Assembly: GCA_947471985.1 (NCBI GenBank)
Contig: CANIZL010000058.1
Coordinates: 1 to 42,018 of the forward strand
Length of the DNA: 42,018 bases
DNA from: Verrucomicrobiota bacterium
GTDB taxonomy: Bacteria; Verrucomicrobiota; Verrucomicrobiia; Limisphaerales; UBA9464
Direction of reading: 5' to 3'
Part shown: one piece after another, positions 17,620 to 25,509 of the stretch
Numbering within the stretch: position 1 is the stretch's first letter
How the letters are laid out: every line of letters starts with the position of its first letter
Translations under genes and position numbers: made by a program
The notes under the pieces: model-generated
Databases searched by the model: none
What the model was told of the DNA's origin: nothing
Seen by the model: the letters and a program-made list of their open reading frames with translations, nothing else

Positions 17620-18318
17620 TCAATCGCGGCTGTTGCTGCTGCGACTGCCGGTCAATAACGGCAGCAAGTACCACAGGAAGTACACCGCCGACGTCACAAA
17701 GGCGGCGACATACGTCATTGCCGCGGCATTGAGCACGCGAGCGACTCCGGCGCTCTCGGTCGGATCCGATACGAATCCCATCCGCGACAACGCGGCCTTG
17801 GCCCGGTTTGAAGCATCAAACTCCACCGGCAAGGTCACGAGGTTAAACGCCATGATGACACCCCATCCCAGCGCCATGATGAGCAGTCCCGTGTAGGTGC
17901 TCAGCACGTGGGTAAACATGCCAATCAGCGGTACAATGGACACGATCTGACTGGCAAAGTTGGTCGCGGTCACCGCCCCCATGCGCAGATGCAAGGGCGC
18001 GTAGGCCGCCTGGTGTTGCAAAGCATGACCCGCTTCGTGGGCGGCCACGCCGATCGCCGCCAGCGAAGTGCCGTGGTAGTTATCGGATGACAAAACCAGG
18101 CGCTTGTTGAGCGGATTATAGTGATCCCCCAGCATGCCCTCTTGTGACACAATTTCCACGTCACTGATGCCGGCTTGTCGCATCATGGCACTGGCCACCT
18201 GAGCACCCGTGTAGCCCGCCCGGGCGGGCACGCTGCTGAACCGGTGATACACCCGCTTTACCTGCCACTGAGCCAGGAGCGAGATCACCAAGGTTACTCC
18301 AAATATCAAGAATATCAT
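17620..18318 (-). CDS. YugP-like membrane zinc metallopeptidase
   Basis: A membrane-bound neutral zinc metallopeptidase of the YugP family (Pfam Zn_peptidase_2), 232 residues. The start at 18318 (MIFLIFGVTLVISLLAQWQV) puts the first membrane helix at the N-terminus. A longer frame upstream lacks such logic. The zinc motif HEAGHALQH is at about residues 94-102. Three hydrophobic helices follow (around 118-150 and 195-220) and there is a YNPLNKRLVLSS segment typical of the family. Substrates are unknown in this family. The gene stands alone and ends at a strong terminator. Confidence 0.9.
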   Translation of the reverse strand: MIFLIFGVTLVISLLAQWQVKRVYHRFSSVPARAGYTGAQVASAMMRQAGISDVEIVSQEGMLGDHYNPLNKRLVLSSDNYHGTSLAAIGVAAHEAGHALQHQAAYAPLHLRMGAVTATNFASQIVSIVPLIGMFTHVLSTYTGLLIMALGWGVIMAFNLVTLPVEFDASNRAKAALSRMGFVSDPTESAGVARVLNAAAMTYVAAFVTSAVYFLWYLLPLLTGSRSSNSRD

Positions 18319-18531
18319 AAGTCCCAAGTTCCAATGAGTACCAACTGTACGGCCCCACCGCACCCACGGCGGGCTCGATCCCTCAACCCATGCCACGAAT
18401 CGCCATTAACGGCAATCCGGTTGGGATTTCCCCAGCACATTCCAAGCCGGGTGGGACCGCCGCCAGATTCCCCCTCGGAGCCCCCACTCCGGGGGTTGTC
18501 ACCGGGACGGATTGCTTGCAGTTTTCCGACC

Positions 18532-19878
18532 ATGAAATTCCCCTCCTGGCTGTTCGCTGCCGCCTTGGGTCTGGTGCTGGCCGGCTCCCTGTCCGGTGCC
18601 GCCGCTCCCCGGGTCTCCCTTCAACTCGTCGCCGAAGGCTTGGTCTCGCCCGTCTCCCTCGCCCCCTTGCCCGACCAGCAATTGCTCGTCGTGGATCAGA
18701 TCGGCCACGTCCGGCTCATTGATGCCTCGGGCCGACTCGCCCCGGACTCCGTACTCGACTGGACCGGAAAGCTCTCGGAGATCAACAAGGGTTCCTTCGA
18801 TGAACGAGGTCTTCAATGCCTCGCCCTGCACCCGGGCTTCGCCAAAAACCGCCGGATCTTTCTCACCTACACCGGCCCCCGCCGCAGCTCCGCGCCGGCG
18901 AACTACGATTGCGTTCTGCGACTCAGCGAATTCACCCTGCCCGAAGCCAGTCCGCTCCGCATCGATCCGGCCAGCGAAAAAGTCCTCCTGGAGATCGACA
19001 AACCGTACTTCAACCACAACGGCGGCCGCATCGCTTTCGGACCGGATGGTCTTCTGTACGTGTCAGCCGGCGACGGTGGCGGCCCCAAGGGATGCGACAT
19101 CGGCGAGGGCCATGCCCCGGAAGGCAATGGACAAAACCTGAAAACGTTGCTCGCGAAAATCCTGCGGGTCGACGTGGATCAGCGGGACGCACAACGCAAC
19201 ACCGCTTATGCGATCCCCCGCGACAATCCCTTCGCCACCACCCGGGACGCGCTCCCCGAAATCTACGCCTACGGCGTTCGGAACCCGTGGAGCCTGACCT
19301 TCGACCGCGCCGGTGATCGCGCCCTCTACATCGCTGACGTCGGACAGATGCGTTGGGAGGAGATCGACATCATTCAGAAAGGCGGCAATTACGGCTGGCC
19401 CCTGCGGGAAGGCTTTGACGGTTTCAATCGCGAGCACCCGGAACTCGCGCCCACCTCTGTGCCAACGCTGGGTCTGCGGGGCGAAGCCCTCTTGAATCCC
19501 GTGGCGGCGTACAAGAACGCGAGCGGATTCAAAAACGATCCCGAAGCGCTGGGTATCTGCGTCACCGGTGGCTATGTCTATCGCGGCAAGGCCATGCCGG
19601 AATTCTCGGGAAATTATCTTTTCGGTGACTGGTCCGGGGCACAAGGCACCCCACAAGGTCGGATACTGATCGCGTGGCGGCCCACCGCTGGATCCACTCC
19701 GAAACCGGGTTGGAAAATCGAGCCCGTGCGGGTGGCGAACAATCACAAACTCTTTGGTTGCGTCTGCGGGTTCGGCGAGGACAACAACGGTGAACTCTAT
19801 TTACTGACGAACGGATCCGCCGCCCTCACTCCGGGACGGGGACGGGTTTATAAGCTCGGCCCCGCTCCGGCGCTCTGA
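18532..19878 (+). CDS. Secreted glucose/sorbosone dehydrogenase-like beta-propeller protein
   Basis: The ATG at 18532 starts a signal peptide (MKFPSWLFAAALGLVLAGSL, cleavage near AAA-PR). The mature part (448 residues in all) is a six-bladed beta-propeller of the GSDH/PQQ-dependent sugar dehydrogenase family. Landmarks are GLQCLALHPGFAKNRRIFL, FNHNGGRIAFGPDGLLYVS, KILRVDVD, YAYGVRNPWSLTFD and EEIDIIQKGGNYGWP. These proteins bind PQQ in the periplasm and oxidise sugars, but many relatives have no shown activity. There is no haem motif or c-type domain. The ORF extends upstream without a signal, so that extension is dropped. It converges with the metal transporter operon. Confidence 0.9.
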   Translation: MKFPSWLFAAALGLVLAGSLSGAAAPRVSLQLVAEGLVSPVSLAPLPDQQLLVVDQIGHVRLIDASGRLAPDSVLDWTGKLSEINKGSFDERGLQCLALHPGFAKNRRIFLTYTGPRRSSAPANYDCVLRLSEFTLPEASPLRIDPASEKVLLEIDKPYFNHNGGRIAFGPDGLLYVSAGDGGGPKGCDIGEGHAPEGNGQNLKTLLAKILRVDVDQRDAQRNTAYAIPRDNPFATTRDALPEIYAYGVRNPWSLTFDRAGDRALYIADVGQMRWEEIDIIQKGGNYGWPLREGFDGFNREHPELAPTSVPTLGLRGEALLNPVAAYKNASGFKNDPEALGICVTGGYVYRGKAMPEFSGNYLFGDWSGAQGTPQGRILIAWRPTAGSTPKPGWKIEPVRVANNHKLFGCVCGFGEDNNGELYLLTNGSAALTPGRGRVYKLGPAPAL

Positions 19879-19985
19879 CCAGGCGCACGCCGGATCGCAT
19901 CCGCCCTCCCCTGCTCGGCCGCCACCGGTGGGACCGCGGATTCGTCGCGGCCCAGCGCGGCTTCAATTCGGCCGGCCCGGGTCCT

Positions 19986-20951
19986 TCAGGAACCCACTTC
20001 TGGCTCAGGTGCGGGTTCCTCCAATACGTTCCGGCGCCAGCGCCAGAGAAGCCCATTGGTGGGATTGAAGACCCACGCCAGGCAGAACAGCCCGGCTCCC
20101 GCCACCACCATCGCCGCACCGATGGAGCAATCCCACCAAACCCCCAGGTGCAAGCCGATGACCGAACTCAACAGACTGTGCACCACATTCAAACCCAGCC
20201 GCGTCGGCAAACGCTGCGCCAGCAACGACGCCGTCGCCCCGGGAAGAATGAGCATGGCAATCACCAGGATCGCCCCGACGGCTTCAAACGCGCTCACCAC
20301 CACAATCGACAGCCACAGCATGAGTCCGTGATGGACCCAGATTGAGGGAATCCCCAGCGAGGACGCCAATATGCCGTCGAAGGACGTCACGAGCAGTTCC
20401 TTGTAGAAGCACACCACCATGGCCACGGTGATCAGCGCCACCACCGCCATGCGCACTACCGCCGGCGGTCCCAAAGTCCAACCCGCCAACTTCACCGGAG
20501 CCATCAGGGGCACCAGCGCCAGTTCGCCGTTCAAAACGCAGTCCTGATCCAGATCAACCCGATCGGCAAACAGACTGATCAGCACCACGCCGAGCGCAAA
20601 TAGACTGGAGAAAACCACCCCAATCGCCGCGTCCTGTTTGATGCGGGCCCGCCGGTGAATCCAATCAATCAACCAGGTGGTCAGCAGCGCCGCCGCCAAA
20701 GCACCGACAAACATCGCACCCGAGGATCGGGTCCGGGCGATGAGAAAGGCGATCACCAACCCGGGCAAAACACTGTGACTGATGGCATCACCCACCAGCG
20801 ACATCCGACGCAGGATCAAGAATTTGCCCACCAGGCCGCAAGCGAGCGAGACCAGGAAGCCCATGAGCATGATCCAGCCGAAGAGACCAAAATCCCGCGT
20901 CCACGGCTGCACGAAAACGTGATGCCAATCAAAGGTCGGAAAGAGGTTCAT
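19986..20951 (-). CDS. ytgD: Metal ABC transporter permease (YtgD/ZnuB-like)
   Basis: A 321-residue inner-membrane permease of the ABC-3 family (Mn/Zn/Fe uptake) with eight or nine hydrophobic helices. It carries the family loop RMSLVGDAISHSVLPGLVIAF near 50-70 and the second EAA-like segment SFEAVGAILVIAMLILPGATASLL. It is the last gene of a four-gene operon, 4 bp after the fusion permease. The tail after the last helix (about residue 295 onward) is short and charged. Two different permeases in one operon suggest a heterodimeric channel, as in chlamydial YtgC/YtgD and treponemal TroC/TroD. The metal specificity cannot be read from the sequence. The symbol is by analogy. Confidence 0.9.
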   Translation of the reverse strand: MNLFPTFDWHHVFVQPWTRDFGLFGWIMLMGFLVSLACGLVGKFLILRRMSLVGDAISHSVLPGLVIAFLIARTRSSGAMFVGALAAALLTTWLIDWIHRRARIKQDAAIGVVFSSLFALGVVLISLFADRVDLDQDCVLNGELALVPLMAPVKLAGWTLGPPAVVRMAVVALITVAMVVCFYKELLVTSFDGILASSLGIPSIWVHHGLMLWLSIVVVSAFEAVGAILVIAMLILPGATASLLAQRLPTRLGLNVVHSLLSSVIGLHLGVWWDCSIGAAMVVAGAGLFCLAWVFNPTNGLLWRWRRNVLEEPAPEPEVGS

Positions 20952-20955
20952 AGGC

Positions 20956-22470
20956 TCATTTTCCGTAACCCGCGACCGTGGTGGGTCGGGGTGCCTTTTC
21001 CCCGCCCCGACGGAGATCTGCCAGCGAAGGGATCGGACGCCCGTGCGGATCGTATTTGGCGAAGCTCAGGCGCCGCTCCAACTCCCGCACGGCATCGGCC
21101 CCCAAAACATGTTCGATGCGCTCGGCATCGTCGTGCACATGATCGGGCGGGATTTGGGCGGCCTGCGTCAGGTAGAGTTCCCAGAGTCGGTGATTCCGAA
21201 CGATCTCACACGCCCGCTGCCAACCCGCGGGAGTCAGGGTCAGCGAGGCCTCATCGGCCCCCATCGTGGCGAGTTGATGGCTCACCAGCATCCGGGCTTC
21301 CCGCTCGGAAATCTTCAAGGTAATGCGTCGCCGATCCGCGAGTTGAAGCAACGACACCACGTCCGACCGAAATTCAGCCTCCTCCAGAATGTGAAACACG
21401 GCCTTGAGCGTGTTTTCGCGGGCGATGCGGTGCGACTGCGATTTTTCGCGCCACCAGCGAGCAATAATTCCGCGCCGCGGCGCGAATAAAAAAGCCAGAC
21501 CAAACCCCGAACTGGCCGCCAGCACCATCAACGGACCCGTGGGCAAATTGCTGCCCAGAAACGACAGAAAAGCGCCCATGATGCCCGCCGTCACTCCCAG
21601 CAAGGCCGAGAGCGGCAGCAATCGATGGAACCGGTCGGTTAACAAACCCGCGGTCGCCGCCGGGGTGATCAGCATGGCCGAAACCAAAACCACGCCCACC
21701 GCCTGGAGCGAAATCACCACCGAAAAGGCCAGCAACACCATCAATAGGTGATCAAACCACCGCGCCGGCAGACCGCAGACCCGGCTGAACACCGGATCAA
21801 AGGACACCAGCAACAACTCCTTGTAGGCCACCACCACGATGCCCGTGACCAAGGCACAGACGATCCCCATCAGCCAAAGGTCCGCCGGCTTCAACGCCGC
21901 GGCCTGTCCAAACAGGAAAGAGGTGATGCCGCTTTGATTTCCCGTGGGAAGTTTCTGCAGCCGGGTGACCAGGCACATCCCCAGGGAAAAATATCCCGCC
22001 AAAACCATGCCCAGAGCCGTGTCCTCCTTGATCCGCGTGGTCCGCGTGATGGCCGAGACGGTCAATGTACCCAACAACCCCGCCAACGTCGCACCAATGA
22101 AGATGGCCACGGGATCCTTGCTGGCATTCCATAAGAATCCCAGCGCCACACCCGGCAGCACCGCATGCGACAGGGCGTCCCCCACCAGCGCCATTTGGCG
22201 AACCACCAGAAAAGCACCTAACAATCCGCAGGCCAAGCCCAGGAGCACCGCCCCGGCGAGCGCATACCGCACAGAAGGATCCGCCAGTGAGCCAAACCGC
22301 AACGCCTGGCCCCACCAGTGCGATTCGCTGACGTTGCCGATCTTGGCGGCTTGTACCGTCGGCAACACCAGCAACCAGCCGATCAGGCCAAGAGCCGATA
22401 CCCAAAGGCGAAGGCCACCCCGGATCCACGCGGCCACAGATCGGCAAAAATCGAGCAAGGATCGCTGCAT
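20956..22470 (-). CDS. ytgCR: Metal permease fused to DtxR-family repressor domain (YtgCR-like)
   Basis: A 504-residue fusion. Residues 1-335 are an ABC-3 metal permease (RQMALVGDALSHAVLPGVAL at 91-110). Residues about 350-485 are a DtxR/MntR-type repressor: winged helix (350-420), then HRLWELYL (His427), DDAERIEH (Glu450, Glu453, His454) and YDPHGRPIP. The gene order and fusion match chlamydial YtgC-YtgR, where the C-terminal domain is cut off and represses transcription in response to iron. The fold's other metal ligands are altered. The residues that align with MntR Asp8 and Glu11 are Asn353 and Lys356. A 15-residue basic linker (about 332-350) joins the halves. It follows the ATPase gene by 1 bp. 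Confidence 0.93.
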   Translation of the reverse strand: MQRSLLDFCRSVAAWIRGGLRLWVSALGLIGWLLVLPTVQAAKIGNVSESHWWGQALRFGSLADPSVRYALAGAVLLGLACGLLGAFLVVRQMALVGDALSHAVLPGVALGFLWNASKDPVAIFIGATLAGLLGTLTVSAITRTTRIKEDTALGMVLAGYFSLGMCLVTRLQKLPTGNQSGITSFLFGQAAALKPADLWLMGIVCALVTGIVVVAYKELLLVSFDPVFSRVCGLPARWFDHLLMVLLAFSVVISLQAVGVVLVSAMLITPAATAGLLTDRFHRLLPLSALLGVTAGIMGAFLSFLGSNLPTGPLMVLAASSGFGLAFLFAPRRGIIARWWREKSQSHRIARENTLKAVFHILEEAEFRSDVVSLLQLADRRRITLKISEREARMLVSHQLATMGADEASLTLTPAGWQRACEIVRNHRLWELYLTQAAQIPPDHVHDDAERIEHVLGADAVRELERRLSFAKYDPHGRPIPSLADLRRGGEKAPRPTTVAGYGK

Positions 22471-22471
22471 C

Positions 22472-23260
22472 TTACGATTTCTGCCGGACAGCTTCCGCCA
22501 CTTCGCTCAGAATCGTCAGGCGGCCGCCGTAGGTTTTCTGCAACAGATCATACGTGAAGACTTCCTCGGTCTTGCCGAAAGCCACCACCCGCATGTTCAG
22601 CAGAAGCAGCATGTCGAAGTAATTGCGGGCAGTCGGCAGATCGTGGTGCACCACCAGGATCGTCTTGCCCCGGTTCCGCAATTCATGGAGGAGCTCGATG
22701 ATGGCCGACTCGGTGGCGGCATCGACGCCCGCGAACGGTTCGTCCATGAAATAAACGTCGCTCTCCTGCGCGAGGGCCCGGGCCAGAAAGACCCGCTGCT
22801 GTTGCCCTCCGCTCAGATTCGCAATCTGCCGATCGGCAAACGGCAGCATCTTCACTTTTTCCAGACACGCCCGGGCAATGTCGCGGTCCGCCGCACCCGG
22901 TCGACGGAACAGTCCCAGCCGCCCGTAGCGTCCCATCAATACCACATCCATCACGCTGACGGGAAAATCCCAGTCCACCGACTCCCGCTGGGGAACGTAG
23001 CCAATGCGCTTGAGTTGCTCCTTTACTGGCCGCCCAAAAACCTTCACCCATCCCCCGCTTACGGGCAGCAGGCCCATCGCCGCCTTGATTAAAGTGGATT
23101 TGCCGGCGCCGTTGGGACCGAGGATCCCGACCAACTGTCCCGGCGGCACTTTGACATCGATGCCCCACAGCACCGGCCGCTTCTGATACGCCACCGTCAG
23201 GTCATGCACCTCCAACGGGACCTGTTCGTCGGCGAGAGATTCCAGCGGATTCGCCATCAT
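22472..23260 (-). CDS. ytgB: Metal ABC transporter ATP-binding protein
   Basis: A 262-residue ATPase of the Mn/Zn/Fe ABC-3 class (MntB/ZnuC/TroB/YtgB). Walker A is GPNGAGKST (48-56), signature LSGGQQQR, Walker B VYFMDEPFAGVD, and the H-loop is in VHHDL. The start ATG overlaps the binding-protein stop by four bases (ATGA), which implies coupling. A second ATG directly follows. Gene order (binding protein, ATPase, fusion permease, permease) matches chlamydial ytgABCD. The symbol is used by analogy. Confidence 0.94.
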   Translation of the reverse strand: MMANPLESLADEQVPLEVHDLTVAYQKRPVLWGIDVKVPPGQLVGILGPNGAGKSTLIKAAMGLLPVSGGWVKVFGRPVKEQLKRIGYVPQRESVDWDFPVSVMDVVLMGRYGRLGLFRRPGAADRDIARACLEKVKMLPFADRQIANLSGGQQQRVFLARALAQESDVYFMDEPFAGVDAATESAIIELLHELRNRGKTILVVHHDLPTARNYFDMLLLLNMRVVAFGKTEEVFTYDLLQKTYGGRLTILSEVAEAVRQKS

Positions 23261-24222
23261 CGGAGCGCTTCGATGATGGTGTGAACGTTGTGCCGGATCA
23301 TGCCGTCGTAGGTTCCTAAATCATAATCCCGCTCACGCCGGCCCAGTACACCCATGGCGTCGGAGAAAAGTTCACCTCCGACCGTAACGCCGGCATCGCG
23401 ACTAATTCGTTCGATCGTGGTATGCGGCACGCTGGATTCGACAAAAATCGATCGCACATGCTGATCGCGAATGTAGTCGACCAGCTTGGCCATATCGGCC
23501 AACCCCGCCTCGGTGACGGTCGAAATGCCCTGAAGGGCGATAACCCGGAAGCCGTAGGTCCGGCCGAAGTAATTGAAGGCATCGTGACTCGTCACCAGGA
23601 TCCGCCGCGCTTCCGGAATCTCAGCGACCTTGGTCTTGACCCATTCATGGAGTTCGCGCAGCGACTTCTGGACGGCTGCTCCACGTTGTTCAAACGCGGC
23701 CTTTTCCGATGGACGCAAATTCGACAGGATGGTCACAATGGAGCGGGCGCAGAAACTCCAGGACTCCACGTCGAACCAGACATGGGGATCGAATTGCCCT
23801 TCAAATCCCTCGGGGCGCAGCAGCTTTTCCCGCGGCACTGTGTCCGTCACCGCGTGCGCCCGTTTCACCGTGCCCCCCAGCGAGGCGAGGACATCCTGCA
23901 TTTTGCCCTCCAGATGCAAGCCGCTGTAGAGCACCAGTTCAGCACGTTGAAGGCGAACCAGATCGTCGGCCGTGACCTTGTACAAATGCGGATCCACTCC
24001 CGGCCCCATCAACGTCTCCACCGCCACCGCGTCACCGCCAATGCGCTTGGCAAGGTCCGCCACCATTCCCACCGTGGCGACCACGGTGATGACACCCGTG
24101 GCTGCGGGTGCGGACGCGGGTGCCCCCGATCGATCGCAGCCCGCCAACACCGCTGCCGTCATCAGGAGAAATTCACGCCGCCCAAACCGGACCGCCCCCT
24201 GTCCCGCCTCGTTTTCCATCAT
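23257..24222 (-). CDS. ytgA: Metal-binding lipoprotein of cluster A-I (TroA/YtgA/ZnuA-like)
   Basis: Substrate-binding protein that catches divalent metal outside the membrane and hands it to the permeases. The candidate ligands are the A-I set: DPHLYK, DPHVWFD and TSHDAFNYF histidines and the C-terminal LFSDAM aspartate. The N-terminus has GRREFLL followed by a hydrophobic stretch and lipobox LAGC (Cys29), so it may use the Tat route and be lipid-anchored. ATG 24222 is preferred over ATG 24219 or an upstream GTG at 24234; the choice is uncertain. The His-rich loop of ZnuA is missing, which argues for Mn or Fe rather than Zn. Confidence 0.92.
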   Translation of the reverse strand: MMENEAGQGAVRFGRREFLLMTAAVLAGCDRSGAPASAPAATGVITVVATVGMVADLAKRIGGDAVAVETLMGPGVDPHLYKVTADDLVRLQRAELVLYSGLHLEGKMQDVLASLGGTVKRAHAVTDTVPREKLLRPEGFEGQFDPHVWFDVESWSFCARSIVTILSNLRPSEKAAFEQRGAAVQKSLRELHEWVKTKVAEIPEARRILVTSHDAFNYFGRTYGFRVIALQGISTVTEAGLADMAKLVDYIRDQHVRSIFVESSVPHTTIERISRDAGVTVGGELFSDAMGVLGRRERDYDLGTYDGMIRHNVHTIIEALR

Positions 24223-24276
24223 TACAGATCGCACCGGTCCCCAACATCGGGAGGCGAAGGTGTAAAATCAATAATT

Positions 24277-24294
24277 TGTTTTAACGTTAAAACA
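24277..24294. promoter_or_regulatory. 18-bp perfect palindrome, candidate metalloregulator operator
   Basis: TGTTTTAACGTTAAAACA is a perfect inverted repeat of two 9-base arms with no spacer. It lies 54 bp before the ytgA start in an AT-rich patch of an otherwise GC-rich region. Size and symmetry fit a site for a dimeric DtxR/MntR-family repressor. It is in the gap between divergent ytgA and the SLBB-protein gene, so it may affect either. No copy was noticed elsewhere in the window. Confidence 0.62.
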
Positions 24295-24458
24295 TTTCAT
24301 GCACCCGGTGAATCACCGGACGACGCGAATCGATGCTCCCGTGCGGTCCAGGCGTCCACCCGCCCTTGCCGGAGGTTTCTCCGGGACCGTTCTTCCACTG
24401 GCGTGGATATGACACTCTTCTGACAACTCGCCGGTCGGACCGGCGCTAAGTAAGTCCT

Positions 24459-25472
24459 GTGAAAAAGCTATTTTATGTATCGGCCCTGGTGGCTGCCCTC
24501 GCGGTGAACCGCATGAACGGCGCCGAAAGCGCTGGAGTGATCGAGAAGACGTTCCAGGAAGGCTTGATCGCCGAGGAGTCGCAACGCGATCTCCCCGCCG
24601 CGATTCGGGCTTACGAAAACGTGGTCTCCCTGGTGGACGCCCAACGTTCCGTGTCGGCGACCGCCATCTACCGACTCGGGGAATGCTACCGCAAACTCAA
24701 TCGCTCCGGCGAGGCAGTAGCCCAGTACCAGCGCCTGCTGCGCGATTTCCCCGGCGAAGCGGTCCTGGCCCGTCTGAGCCGGGAAAACCTGCAAAGCCTC
24801 GGGGTCACCGAAGCGCCGTCCGCCCCGGCGACTACCGATCCGCTGGCGAAACCGGCGGCGACTCAAAGCCCCGGCTTCAGCTCAAGCCCAACCGGAAAAC
24901 TCACCGACGAAATCGCCCGCCTGGAAGCGCAGCTCCGGATCTTTGAAGGCCGGGGATTCGACGAGGCCAAGGTGCTCGCACTGCAACAGGCATTCGCCGA
25001 CGCCGAACTCGCTGAGCTCAGTCGGAAAATCAACGAAATGGATCTCCTACGAACTGAGAAATCAGCCGTGCACGGGCCGGACGATTCGAATGTGAAATCA
25101 GCTAATGCCGCGCTGGAGATATTGCAGATGCGCATCATGCAGCGTTGCGAAACCGTTCTCCGGGCGCAGCGAATCCGGATTGACACCCTGAAAGCCGCCC
25201 TGCCCGGAACCGTGGTATTTTTCGGCGAGATTTCCGGTTCCGTGGAGATTCCGCCCGGCACGACACTGACTCTGTCCAGTGCCCTCGCTCAGCTCAAACC
25301 CAACAAAACCGCCAATCTGAAGCGCATCCGGGTCCTCCGATCGGCCGCACCGGGTGGGACCAATCAGGTCTTAACGATTAACCTTCCCGAGGCCCTCCGG
25401 GCCGGTGGAGAAACCAGCGACCTCCCGCTGCACGCGGGCGATCGGGTGGAAGTGCCGGCCTTGGTGTTCTGA
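24459..25472 (+). CDS. Secreted TPR-like protein with C-terminal SLBB-like domain
   Basis: A 337-residue protein starting at GTG 24459 with a signal peptide (MKKLFYVSALVAALAV). Residues about 25-110 contain TPR-like helices (AAIRAYENVVSL, ATAIYRLGECYRKLNRSGEA) common in outer-membrane lipoprotein partners. A helical middle (about 140-245) is followed by a C-terminal region (250-337) with GEISGSVEIPPGTTLTLSSA and LHAGDRVEVP, reading like an SLBB domain of polysaccharide export proteins. I do not recognise a named family. The next gene, a histidine kinase, begins 37 bp later. This could be a sensor accessory or part of the cell envelope; that is inference. Confidence 0.72.
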   Translation: MKKLFYVSALVAALAVNRMNGAESAGVIEKTFQEGLIAEESQRDLPAAIRAYENVVSLVDAQRSVSATAIYRLGECYRKLNRSGEAVAQYQRLLRDFPGEAVLARLSRENLQSLGVTEAPSAPATTDPLAKPAATQSPGFSSSPTGKLTDEIARLEAQLRIFEGRGFDEAKVLALQQAFADAELAELSRKINEMDLLRTEKSAVHGPDDSNVKSANAALEILQMRIMQRCETVLRAQRIRIDTLKAALPGTVVFFGEISGSVEIPPGTTLTLSSALAQLKPNKTANLKRIRVLRSAAPGGTNQVLTINLPEALRAGGETSDLPLHAGDRVEVPALVF

Positions 25473-25509
25473 TCACCAAGCGCCTCTGCTCCACCATTCC
25501 CTCCCCACC

